Assembly: GCA_963854735.1 (NCBI GenBank)
Contig: OY978108.1
Span: 372,001-436,000 of the forward strand
Reading direction: 5' to 3'
Length of the DNA stretch: 64,000 bases
Source: Marvania coccoides
Lineage: Eukaryota; Chlorophyta; Trebouxiophyceae; Chlorellales; Chlorellaceae
Shown: piece after piece, positions 45,265-54,943 of the stretch
Position numbering within the stretch: position 1 is the stretch's first letter
How the letters are laid out: the number at the start of each line of letters is the position of its first letter
Program-made: the position numbers and the translations under genes
Notes under the pieces: generated by a model
Database searches by the model: none
Seen by the model: the letters and a program-made list of their open reading frames with translations, nothing else
Told to the model about the DNA's origin: nothing

Positions 45265-46141
45265 TCACAGCAAGGCCGCCCCCAACAAAGCCCCCAACAC
45301 CGCCACTATGGCCCCGGTATTAAAAGAAGATGAAGGGGCAGGGGCGTTAGTAGCGGTAGAAGATGGTGAGTTCGCTTCTGTGGGAGGCGGCGACGGCGAT
45401 GCTGCAGGCACAGCAACACCGGGAGCGCCAGAAGGAGCAAATCCGACGTCATCCAGCTCAGGAAGCAGCACGTCATTGATAAAAATGGCAGACTGGCCGT
45501 CGCAGTTGATTATTTCAGTGACAGCAGCGCCTGCTGGGGATTCGACAACGTCTACAGTCAAATTCTGGGTTGGACTGCTGGTGAAGAAGGTGCCAATCGG
45601 AACCTGCGCCCCGTCAACGTAGAATGTTATTGGCTTGTCGGACCCTGGGGATTCCCCTATTGCTGTTGTTGCTAGCATCGAGGCGTTGTCAGGAAAAGAA
45701 GCAAAGTGAAGGTTGAGAATGCCGCCCACGTACTTCCAATCCGCGAGAAGGCTGACTGGTATGGCGGCTAAGACTCTCTGAAAAGCCTCGTCCGACGGAA
45801 CAATCGCCAAGACGTTGCCAGGCATGGGTCCTGAAAGAGCAGCGAGAGGGGATCTGGTGAAATATAAATGGAAATGGAAATTTGAATGTGTCGGAGATAT
45901 GCTGGGCGAAAACTGTTTTCAACGGCTTTGAAAAGAAAAATAAGCGGACTCGGCCGGGGGTGGGTGGAATTTTCGGAGCAGCGCTGCTCACAGCTCTCAC
46001 CGAGTTCTGCGTTGGCGGCAGCCGTGAGAATTTGAACCAACCCATATGCTTTTGCGAAGCGCAACTTGATGGGCTCGCACTGACTGGCAAGCACCGCAGA
46101 TACCGTCAAAGCTGAAGCCTGCTGCAGTGCAACAGTGCTCA
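45265..46141 (-). CDS. Fasciclin (FAS1) domain protein, probably GPI-anchored; first exon unresolved
   Basis: Exons seen: 46141-46001 and 45830-45265. FAS1 features: AVLASQCEPIKLRFAKAYGL at the domain start, then PMPGNVLAIVPSDEAFQRVL, a DWKYVGGILNLHFAS helix/strand region, and EIINCDGQSAIFINDVLLPE at the end of the fold. A Pro/Ser/Thr-rich linker leads to SSSFNTGAIVAVLGALLGAA-L, a C-terminal hydrophobic tail after small residues, typical of a GPI signal. FAS1 proteins are extracellular adhesion modules of walls and matrix. Exon 46141 begins after TTTCTTGCAG in phase 1, so a first exon with the signal peptide is missing; none is certain upstream. It appears intact although flanked by LINE copies. 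Confidence 0.75.
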
Positions 46142-46543
46142 CTGCAAGAAAGCAGGGAAGCAGCTGGGAGTGAGAACGGCGATATTCACCACAAAAACGC
46201 GACACGTGCAACTCTGATTATAGCTGATCAATGAGTACGCACAAAAATAAAACATTATGGCCGTTTTTGACCGCAGCTGCATCTCGCTCTTATATGCAAA
46301 ATGCCAATAGGCCAGTGGCAGAATCAACGATTATTTGCACTAAGGATGTATACAATTTGATAGCAGTGTAGTGAATATATTATTTTGTCAATTGATCAAT
46401 CCAAGGGAAACTATCAATGTGAAATTATTGGATATCCTGGTTCTCTGCGGCAGGGATGATAAAATAAATTGTCATGAATTTTAACTTAAAGGGACTGAAA
46501 ATTATAAATATATTAAAATGAATAACGAAAACATGCGTGACAA
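46142..46543. other. Spacer in repeat island
   Basis: Should contain the first exon and promoter of the FAS1 gene. Otherwise AT-rich with nothing recognised. Confidence 0.4.
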
Positions 46544-46842
46544 AACATTGGAAGCAAACCCGACCACCGGGGCATTGTAGGCCACACGGTAGGTGGCAAC
46601 GTAGTCTTCAGAGAAGACGGTGGGTTTGGAATTTTCGATCACTCTGGCCTGGCGACGAGAACAGCCGTGAAAAAACATTTCCCCTACGCGGCAAAATATC
46701 GCTGTACCACAGCTGTACAGGTTTCAGGTTTACAGACATACTCATAGGCAATAAGGGTAAAAAATATATACATGAACAAATTGCAAAACGGTTTTTCAAT
46801 TCCATTGTGTGCACCACGACAGTGGCTGGTGCACAAAATGCC
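46544..46842 (+). pseudogene. Decayed coding fragment, unknown family
   Basis: One frame (from about 46544) reads PDHRGIVGHTVGGNVVFRED, then GGFGIFDHSGLATRTAVKKH and AAKYRCTTAVQ, up to a GTTTCAG insertion at 46721. Protein-like sequence resumes in another frame as FTDILIGNKGKKYIHEQIAK RFFN... until the LINE at 46843. No start codon or domain recognised. The change of frame exactly at the heptamer suggests that insertion or expansion broke it. Confidence 0.4.
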
Positions 46843-47311
46843 GATACATACATACATTACAGGTTTAAAGTCCGCACAAAGAAGCAGCTAAGGCAACATA
46901 GCAGACTGGCACCGAAGTGCAAGCAGAAATAATAATAATAAATTGATGAATGAAAATGAGAATAAAGAAAGACCAAAGAAAAACCAACCGCTAAAAGAAA
47001 AAGAGAAAAGAATAACAAAGGAAAAGAAAAGAAAAGAAAAGCTTATATCCAACCACGCAGCTTCTCGTACTCGCCAGCGTCATGGCTGGCTTTAATGAAA
47101 GAAGCAACCTGCTTCGGAGCTTGCTGCAGAAACTGAAAAAGATTCAAAGGAGAAAAAGGGGAAGACGAAGAAGAAGATGGCGCGTCAGGGAATAAAGATG
47201 GGTAGGATGCCCGCATTGCTACCAACGAAGGGCATGTGCAATGAAAAACCATGTGCTCTTCGTCCTCGCAAGAACCAGAAGCACACAAGCGGCATGTCCG
47301 ATGCGAATGCG
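46843..47311 (-). mobile_element. LINE family 1, truncated copy B
   Basis: By eye identical to the 3' 470 bp of copy A, including the (CATA)n tail, AT-rich 3' UTR and coding end (zinc knuckle CRLCASGSCEDEEHMVFHC to LRGWI stop at 47043). Homology stops abruptly at GATGCGAATGCG. Near identity means recent insertion. Confidence 0.9.
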
Positions 47312-48032
47312 TATTTTGTTGCAAAATCCGGCCATTGATCGCGATTCTCACTTATTATCCAATGTAGAATCGATGTATATATTGTGTTGAGCGACAGAAA
47401 GCAGAGACTGGCCATGTTGCACCGCAACAATAATTATCATCGAACCGCAAACTGCCCACAGCATTTTTTTACATTTTCAGGCAATTGCACTCCCGTATTT
47501 ATAGTATTTTAACTGATGCTAAATCGGATTAGCGCGAATTTATGATTCTGAAGCTCGTAGGCTTCGAAAATATAAATGGTGGCGGCGGCAGCGGAGCTGA
47601 ACCTTTCAAATGCATACTGGATTCATGCAGCTTCGATTTTTGAATAAAAACTATTTTTTAGCAGCTATTTTGGCTTTTGAAAGAGACAATATCGTGTTTC
47701 CCTTGTTAAATATTAACGAGCTGCCCCGTTTCACCATGAAATTGATACCACAAATTTAAATGCGGGCAGCTTTATTTTATGATATTCGCAATGTACCCTG
47801 GTGCTGGCAATTATCAAATGGAGCGCTATGACCGCACGGTTATATTCGTATCTGCAAAAATAGATGTATTTCAACATCGCCGTCTCAAACCTGAAACCTG
47901 AAACCTGAAACCTGAAACCTCAACGGCATTTTATTTTTTTATTGTGCCTTCATATATATGCCATTAGCAAATTTCAATTTCATTTATAAGATCTCGCTTT
48001 GATTAAATGGTGATTATTTTAATATTTTTAAG
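47312..48032. other. Spacer in repeat island with telomere-like heptamer array
   Basis: AT-rich sequence with no gene recognised. It contains the (CCTGAAA)n array at 47887-47920. Confidence 0.5.
47887..47920. repeat. (CCTGAAA)n heptamer array
   Basis: Almost five perfect tandem units of AAACCTG, the complement of GTTTCAG. The same heptamer occurs in shorter runs at 42307, 43255 and 46721. Confidence 0.9.
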
Positions 48033-48299
48033 CAGGTTGCTTCTTTCATTAAAGCCAGCCATGACGCTGGCGAGTACGAGAAGCTGCGTGGTTGGATATA
48101 AGCTTTTCTTTTCTTTTCCTTTGTTATTCTTTTCTCTGTTTCTTTTAGCGGTTGGTTTTTCTTTGGTCTTTCTTTATTCTCATTTTCATTCATCAATTTA
48201 TTATTATTATTTCTGCTTGCACTTCGGTGCCAGTCTGCTATGTTGCCTTAGCTGCTTCTTTGTGCGGACTTTAAACCTGTAATGTATGTATGTATGTAT
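48033..48299 (+). mobile_element. LINE family 1, very short copy C, opposite orientation
   Basis: Starts GCAGGTTGCTTCTTTCATTA, reads through the last ~20 codons (HDAGEYEKLRGWI), the 3' UTR and a (TGTA)n tail ending at 48299. Only one substitution and one TTTTC-unit difference from copy A were noticed, so it is also recent. Confidence 0.9.
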
Positions 48300-49106
48300 T
48301 GAACACTATTTACGGAACCGTGCAGAGCCACCTGTCCATCTGCGAAAATGCGCTGATAAAATCAATGATTAATGCCAATAGATTTTTTTTTAATTTGATA
48401 TGCATGCCGAATCAATTCAATTCAATTAGAATGGCATGACATAAATTTAAACTCAATTAATTATTAAATAATTATTATTAATTAATTGACGGACCCTTGC
48501 AATCTTCCGCGTGCAAAACCTTCACTGTCCTTATCTTAAGATGAATATTGCATTTTCATATATTCTAGTAGTATGATTTCAACACATACACACATATTTG
48601 TAGAAATATGTCGTCGGAGGAAAAAATGCTTGCAGCCTCACTCGACGCTGTGCCGGAAAGCAACAAAGATGCGAGGAAATGACAATGGATGGACGAGGAA
48701 GATAGTGGCGATGCGAAACTTCATTGAGAAGCGCAGCTCATGGTAACTTTTTCTTCAGCATTATGGTTGATGTATTGAATTCAACACTTTTTTCTACTGC
48801 GAGGGGATGCAGTTTGATAAATAAAATACAGTTGATAATTTAATAAATTCGCATCTAGATGGCATTGATTTTCGTTCGTTCGTGCCCGCTGGGACGTGAA
48901 AAAGCGTATCGTGCCCCCCTTGCTCCAATACATTTCGAGGTCCTTTTCTAATACTCCGGAAGCTCGCAGAACCACAAGCCGCCGCGTAAATCGTTATTTT
49001 AATTCATTATATTTTCTGTTGTTCACGAACCGCTCAATACCAGCGTCCCCTCCGCCCCCAATCATTCATCTTGGATACATTCGATTTTCAGTTCATTTTC
49101 AGTTCA
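48300..49106. other. Spacer in repeat island
   Basis: AT-rich with AATT/ATTA-type simple sequence near 48410-48490. A 24-codon frame starting at the ATG at 48608 (MSSEEKMLAASLDAVPESNK) ends at a stop and may be a gene scrap. Nothing else recognised. Confidence 0.4.
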
Positions 49107-50030
49107 ATGTCTCTGAGAAACTCTCGCAGCGTGCATATATTGATTTTATCCCTATACTGCACAATATTTTGCATTTCTCTGTTTAAAACCTCGACAGTCC
49201 ACTTCGTGCTTCCTGGCCGTGTCGATGTATTTTTGCCGCACCCGTCAACCCTCCCTTCCGAATATGCTAGCATTGAGTATTACTCGTTTGAGTCATTGAA
49301 AATTTCTAAAAACAGCGATGCTGGGTTCTTAGATACTTTCCCAATTAGTCGAAGCGAATACAACAACGTGAATTTTCTGCCGCTGGCAGCTGTTGCTTCC
49401 CAGGGGACAGAGGACGTCCTTTTTTTGCCAAAAAGCGAGAAGACATTTTCAACCTCATCCAATACAAACATTGCGCCGCAGTCTTCAGATATCAGTCCCA
49501 TCACAGTAGGCGTTGTTGGCTTTCCTTGCAACGGCTCGACTTTAATTTTCAACCTCGCCAGAATTATTGTTTCATCAAAAGACCCAAATTTAATGAGCGG
49601 GTGGCACGCTGGTGTCACTGAGGGGGGACCTTTGGAGAAATAGATTGAAGATCTGCATCCGATGCAGATGAGTCATCAAGCGGCGTTTGTACATGAAGCG
49701 CACGAGTTGAAAAGCCCATTGGCAAACTCCACCGACGTGTTCATATTCTCTCATCGTGCCCCATTCGATAGCGTTGCAGTTTTCCCCTAATGTTTGAACC
49801 CCAAAACGTGCACAACGCCACCCGCTTTCCTGAGGATTGCCACAAGCTGCAAGAATTCCAAAACGAAGCAATGGAAGCGGTGATAGCTTCTGGACACCCT
49901 TAATATCGACGTCCCGTTTGCACATATCACGAATTCGGATCCCACAATTTTAGAGAAGGCGGCGCTTGAGCTCCAATCGTTATTAGGCGCCGACTGTGAA
50001 GGCTTGGATCCTCTGTTCGTTCGTGGCTAA
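49107..50030 (+). pseudogene. Decayed sulfotransferase-like type II membrane protein gene
   Basis: From the ATG at 49107 the frame gives a short cytosolic N-terminus, one hydrophobic anchor (VHILILSLYCTIFCISLF), a stem, and the PAPS 5'-phosphosulfate-loop-like motif VGVVGFPCNGSTLIFNLARI, followed by DPNLMSGWHAG. An in-frame TAG at 49641-49643 breaks it. The same frame continues with FVHEAHELKSPLANSTDVFI and FSHRAPFDSVAVFP, the region of the 3'-phosphate-binding Arg/Ser, and then hits a TAA. Later pieces (RFPEDCHKLQEFQNEAMEAV; DPTILEKAALELQSLLGADC) are in two different frames. Golgi sulfotransferase ancestry is inferred from motif order. At least two stops and two shifts make it non-functional. 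Confidence 0.65.
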
Positions 50031-50439
50031 AACCGCATCGCGCCTGAAACCGCCTCCCAAAGATGCCTTTCCACAGCACCACCCCACCTCACGTTTGCAT
50101 GCTGGTCACGTGCACGTCGACAATAGCGAGTGCAGCCAGCAACCTGACTGCCGTTCTGAAGCTCGACGCAGCGTGCAATGCTCGGCACCTGCGCGGAGGG
50201 CAGTACGCTGCAGTTTGAGTTCATCTTGTGTTGCTTCAATTAATAAAAAGAAGTGTTAATAAGATGTTTCCCCAAAGATGTTGTTGAGCGAGATTCTTAA
50301 ATGCTAATATTTAAGGCAATAATTAGGCCTGTTTATTTTTCATGCTGTTGACTTGTCGTGAGAGAGATCAGAGACACCTGCGAATAAAAGGAAGTGACCT
50401 GACTGGCCGTTTAACTGGCTGGCTCGTCAAAAATGCAGG
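50031..50439. other. Spacer in repeat island
   Basis: No gene or repeat recognised. Confidence 0.4.
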
Positions 50440-50728
50440 CAAGAGGAAAGAATGGGTTTAATGGGTTTAATGGGTTTACATATCGTTGTTACGTCTACTA
50501 CCGAAGGTGCTCTTATAGAGACCTGCAAGTCGACGTGCCACTCACCCCGCCACAGTAAGGCGGAGTACCCCCTTCCATCCACTGGGATCAACCCCCGGTA
50601 CGGTGGACGTACGGATACTGCCACTACGCCGGTGACCGCACCGCCGCCCACAGTTAAGGCTCTAGCCCCCGCCTTCCGGAGTCCCCCAGCGGCGCGACCG
50701 ACTAAAATTTAAGGGAAAGCAGGGTTCT

Positions 50729-50751
50729 CCTGACGGCAACGGCCCGTCAGG
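50729..50751 (-). other. Conserved hairpin in LINE family 2 (copy 2)
   Basis: Stem CCTGACGG / CCGTCAGG. Compared with copy 1 the third pair changes from G-C to T-A with pairing kept. A companion hairpin, CCCCGCC / GGCGGAG, is at 50545-50565. Confidence 0.6.
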
Positions 50752-51080
50752 TTTGGGGTTCGCGCTTGGGCAATGCTGGCCCGCCCAGCACCCCTCCCAT
50801 CTACAGCGGTCACTCAACCCCTGGCGAAAGGGTTTTTGATGTACTACCCGGTGTGCTCACTGAAATAAGTGGCACCCGCCTTTTGTACCCGTCCATTAGA
50901 GACTGTGATACCACGGGGAAGTGATGCATCCGACGTCGCAGTGCAGTAAACTACCAAAGTTTACGCACTGGCAGCTTCAATGAGCTAACTAGTAGGGAGC
51001 GCGAACCACCAAACGTGCATGCATAATAAATGAAGTTAAAATAAACAGACTCATCTCGCAAAGTTTCATCTCATAACTTG

Positions 51081-51104
51081 ACTCTCTCTCTCTCTCTCTC
51101 TCTC
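51081..51104. repeat. (CT)n microsatellite
   Basis: Perfect CT dinucleotides within the 3' UTR of LINE family 2 copy 2, (GA)n in the element's sense. Confidence 0.9.
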
Positions 51105-51674
51105 CGTACGCCAGTCTTGTACGCCTCCTACCCGCCCTCCAGGATTGCCCTCACCAGAGCCGCCACCGGGTGAGTTCTGCCTCCTCCAGCTCCAGCATGC
51201 TTCTCGTCGTTGGTGATGCAGCCAGCGCTGCAGTTGCCGGAGCGCGCGCTTGGAGGAGGGCGGGGCAGGTACGCAGGATGTGCGCGTCATGGTGCTGGCC
51301 CTGCTCCGCGCAGAGCGGGCACTGATCTGGTGGGTGCCAAACTCCGCTCTCCCCCGCTAGTGGGACACGAATCCATCGTACCCCAAACCGAAAGCGCGAC
51401 AGTGCTGCTCTGTCCGCTCGCTGCAGCAAGCTGAGGTGGCGGTGCTGCTCGTACGCCTCGACGGTGAGCGGCATTTGATACCAGGTGTCGAGGTAGTGGC
51501 GCATCTGCTGGCTGGGCGACGTCATCAGTGCTGCCAGCCACGTCTCCTGGGCGTTGGTGCGCAGCAGCTCGGAGGCGTCGAAAGAAATGGGTCACTAAGA
51601 ACACTAAAAATGCATGTCATGCGCTTTTATGCATTCTTCCAGATGATAACTTGAATTCCGCCGCATCCCAGCCT

Positions 51675-51911
51675 TTACTTGCTGCTCCCAGACGCTGCTG
51701 CTTTGCAAGCCTTCTTGTGGGCCTTCCAATCACGGCGCTGGCAGATTTCGTTGCAGTACCAGCTGGTCTTGCACTGCAAGCGAATTACGTATGAGAAAAA
51801 TGAGGGAATTGGATAAATAAAATGGTGAAATTAGGTTGCCTTCATGTAATTCTTACCCTGACGCAGCAGCGCATGTCGCGGCTCTCAGTATTAAAACAGG
51901 GAACGAAAACT
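51675..51911 (-). pseudogene. MYND zinc-finger fragment
   Basis: Two pieces on the minus strand: a segment ending RDMRCCVR at 51857 followed by GTAAGA, and an exon 51773-51675, preceded by TTGCAG, reading CKTSWYCNEICQRRDWKAHK KAC and a short tail to a stop. Joined, they give a MYND finger (C-x2-C ... YC-x3-CQ ... H-x3-C). Upstream the matching frame closes within ~15 codons, although another frame (DEICKFLRERRSEQQKGSTL) looks coding. It lies under the 3' flank of CPN60 beta and next to a LINE, so a gene remnant is likelier than an intact gene. Confidence 0.5.
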
Positions 51912-52189
51912 CTTCTTCAACTTCAACCCAGTGAAGAGAAGGCCCAGTAACGTGCTACCCTTCTGCTGCTCACTCCGCCTTTCCCGCAAGAACTTGCAGA
52001 TTTCATCTTTAAAATGGCGTAAAATTGTGAAATATATATATTATATTATATGTTTAAGCAAGGAGCAAAAATCAGATATGGAAAAAAAATGAATTGAGCT
52101 GGAGCAATTGGCGAAATAAACTGCATCACACGCACAGCACAGTAAACCGTTTTTAAAGTTTTTTTTTCCGTCTTCAAAAATTTGTGAGA
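51912..52189. other. 3' flank of CPN60 beta
   Basis: 3' UTR of the chaperonin gene. Contains the coding-like frame noted for the MYND fragment; no complete gene. Confidence 0.4.
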
Positions 52190-54501
52190 TCAGTATCCGC
52201 CCATGGCGTCCATGCCGGGGCCACCGCCGCCGCCGCCCGCTGCCTCAGGCTCGGGGATAACAGTCACCACGACGTCCGACGTGAGGAAAGTCCTCGCCAC
52301 CGAGGCAGCATTCTCCAGTGCGCAGCGCACCACCTTGGCGGGGTCAATGATGCCCGACTCCATGAGGTCCTCAAACGCGCCGGTAGCGGCGTTGTAGCCA
52401 AAGTTATCGGAGGGGCTCTCCAGGATTTTCTGCATCACGACGCTGCCGTTGTCGCCGGCGTTGCCGGCGATGAGCTTCAGCGAGTAGGGCAGCGCGCGCT
52501 TCACCACATCGGCGCCCATCTTCTGCTCGTCGTTGGTGAGCGTCGCCTTGAAGGCGTCCACCTTGCCGGAGAGGCGCAGCAGCGTGCACCCGCCGCCGGT
52601 GACAATGCCCTCCTCCACGGCCGCCTTGGTGGCGTTCAGCGCGTCCTCCACGCGGAGCTTCTTCTCCTTGAGCTCCGTCTCAGTCTGGGCGCCCACCTGC
52701 AGCACCGCCACGCCGCCCGACAGCCGGGCGATCCGCTCGTTCAGCTTCTCCTTCTCGTAGTCCTGCTCGGTGTTGTCCAGCAGGTTGCGGATCTGCTTTA
52801 CGCGCGCCTGCACGTCCGCCTGGGTCGATCCATCGCCCACAATGGTGATAGCCTCCTTGTAGACGGTCACTTTAGCGGCAGTGCCCAGCACCTCATCTCC
52901 CGCCTTGTCCAGCGAGATTCCCAGCTCCTCCTTCACCATCTGACCCCCCGTCAGGATGGCGATGTCCTCCAGGTACGAGGTCTTGCGCTCGCCGAACCCA
53001 GGCGCCTTCACCGCCACCACCTTCAGGGTGCCGCGCAGCTTGTTCACGACCAGCGTGGCCAGCGCCTCCTGCTCGATGTCTTCCGCCATGATGAGCAGCG
53101 GGGAGCCGCTGCGGATGGCGCCTTCCAGGATGCCGATCATGTCGCGTGCGGTGGAGATCTTCTTGTCCACCATCAGCACCTTGCAGTTGTCATACTCAGC
53201 CACCATGCGCTCAGGGTCGGTGACAAAGTACGGGGAAATGTAGCCGCGATCAAACTGCATGCCCTCCACCACGTGCATGCTGTCCTCAGCGGTCTTGGAC
53301 TCCTCCATGGTGACCACACCCTGGCGGCCCACGCGCAGCATGGCGTCGTGGATGAGTTGGCCGATCTTTTCGTTGCCGCCGGCAGACACGGTAGCAACGT
53401 CCTTGAGCTCAGCGTCGGTGACGTCCTTGGCCATGATCTTGAGCTCCTTCACCAGGTGCTCCACGGTGCGCTCCATGCCCTTGATGACCTGTGAATTTTT
53501 TTAATTGGAAACATAAAGGCGTTAGTTTCAAGTTTCAAGTGTAGTAGGCCAAAAGCCCAAGAAGTAGGGCGTACAAGAATTCAAACGCGACAGCACTCAG
53601 TTCAACACCGTGGATGGCAAGAAAATAGGCTAGAAATTGGCTTAAATGCCCACCACCACGAAAAAACTGCACCGTAAATTAACAAAAAACGAAAAAACTG
53701 AAACTAACCTGGACGGGGTTGACGCCAGACATCACGATCTTCATGCCCTCGGCGATCATCGCAGCGGACAGGATGGTGGCGGTGGTGGTGCCGTCTCCCG
53801 CGAGGTCGTTGGTTTTCTGCGCCGCCTGGCGCACCAGCTTGGCGCCAATGTTCTCCACCGGATCCTCGAGCTCAACCTCCTTGGCGACGGTGACGCCGTC
53901 GTTGACGATCTTGGGGGAGCCGTACTTGGACTCGAGCACCACGTTGCGCCCCTTGGGACCCAGGGTGACGCCCACCACCGAGGCCAGCTTGTCCACGCCT
54001 GCCTGCATCTTCTTCAGGGCGTCGCCATTGTGGTTGAAGTGCAGCTGCTTGGCGGCGTAGGTGCGCAGGGAGATACGGGCGGGGCGGGAGGCGCGCAGGC
54101 CTGTGGAATTGGGGCAGAAAGAGGAGGGGAGGGGGTCAAGACGGTAAGACGTGGGAGAGTTGAGATGAAAAAGGTGGGAAAAGGGCGCATCGGTGGCACA
54201 TTTGCCGTCGATGCGTTGACTTGAGGTGGAAAAGGAAACGTGTGGTGGGGGAGAGGGTGCCGGGGGGCGGGGAAATGGGGTGTGAGAGAACCGCATGTTG
54301 GAGAGACTCACCTCCAGATGGCAGCGCATTGCCGCGGACAATGCCGCTGAAGCTTGCCAGCTGAGAAGTCCTGCATGAAAGATCGGCACATCGCGGGGGG
54401 TAAGGGCGCTTGTCGAGCAGAGAGGCCGCTGAAAACAACTGCACACAATCACATCTCAAGCACTTCTCCGATAAGAATGCGGCGGCCAGTGGCACTCACA
54501 T
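52190..54501 (-). CDS. CPN60B: Chloroplast chaperonin-60 beta subunit
   Basis: Exons 54501-54500 (AT only), 54370-54312, 54100-53709, 53488-52190; 583 aa. CPN60 beta forms the tetradecameric plastid folding cage with CPN60 alpha and folds Rubisco large subunit among others. The transit peptide ([20 protein letters not shown] ...) leads into [20 protein letters not shown], the GroEL ATP site [60 protein letters not shown], and a Gly/Met tail [15 protein letters not shown]. No ATG exists in the transit-peptide frame except one made by joining AT (54501-54500) to G (54370). The upstream frame remains open without an ATG, so an initiation codon split by an intron is the best model. Confidence 0.93.
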
Positions 54502-54943
54502 TGCGACTTGCACTGATATTCCAAATATGTGGAATTGAAAGGGCTCTGTTTGGCACGGCTTCGGGCCTAGAACGGGGCAGCTGGCCTTCTCGAAGCCAAG
54601 CGCCGGCCGAAGCCATTTTTCTTTTCCTTCAACCTTTTGGACGCTGTTTCACTCAAGCTTGCATATAAAGATTCTCATTTTACATTGTGATCAGGTGTAT
54701 TAAACACGCTGCGCATACTCTTACAACGCAGCGAGAGGGGGAAAATAAATAAATAAAATCTCGACTTTTCCCCACGCCCTCTGTTTTCTATCCTAACCCT
54801 TCCTGCACGTCATCGCTTTGGACTGGTTAGGACTGGTTGACATAGCGCGCTCGCATAGCCCTCAGCTCCTTCACGCAAACCTCGCAACTGTACACTTCAG
54901 AAGGAGAAGAAGAGGCATATCTCACGCCTCCAAGCTTGCAGCA
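54502..54943. promoter_or_regulatory. Divergent promoter region, CPN60B / hnRNP-Q-like gene
   Basis: A 442-bp spacer between opposite starts; no specific element assigned. Confidence 0.5.

Larger units (their letters stand above)
50440..51591 (-). mobile_element. LINE family 2, 5'-truncated copy 2 with coding end and long 3' UTR
   Basis: On the minus strand a frame from about 51588 to the stop at 51151 encodes the end of a non-LTR ORF2: LLQRADRAALSRFRFGVRWI, the zinc-knuckle-like CPLCAEQGQHHDAHILRTC, and an end at TRWRLW. A ~700-bp 3' UTR with a (GA)n run follows, including the structured region shared with copy 1. The element ends in a tail of TTAAACCCA units, seen on the plus strand as AATGGGTTTAATGGGTTT near 50450-50476. 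Different sequence from family 1, same type of terminal domain. Confidence 0.85.

Noticed and set aside
47887..47920. CRISPR array or true telomere
   Set aside because: Pure seven-base tandem units with no spacers, far from any end of this sequence and flanked by unique DNA; a nuclear eukaryotic region.
52184..53494. A 436-codon open frame on the plus strand opposite CPN60 beta
   Set aside because: It is the mirror of a highly GC-rich, codon-biased chaperonin exon; its His/Leu/Gln/Gly-rich composition has no family resemblance.
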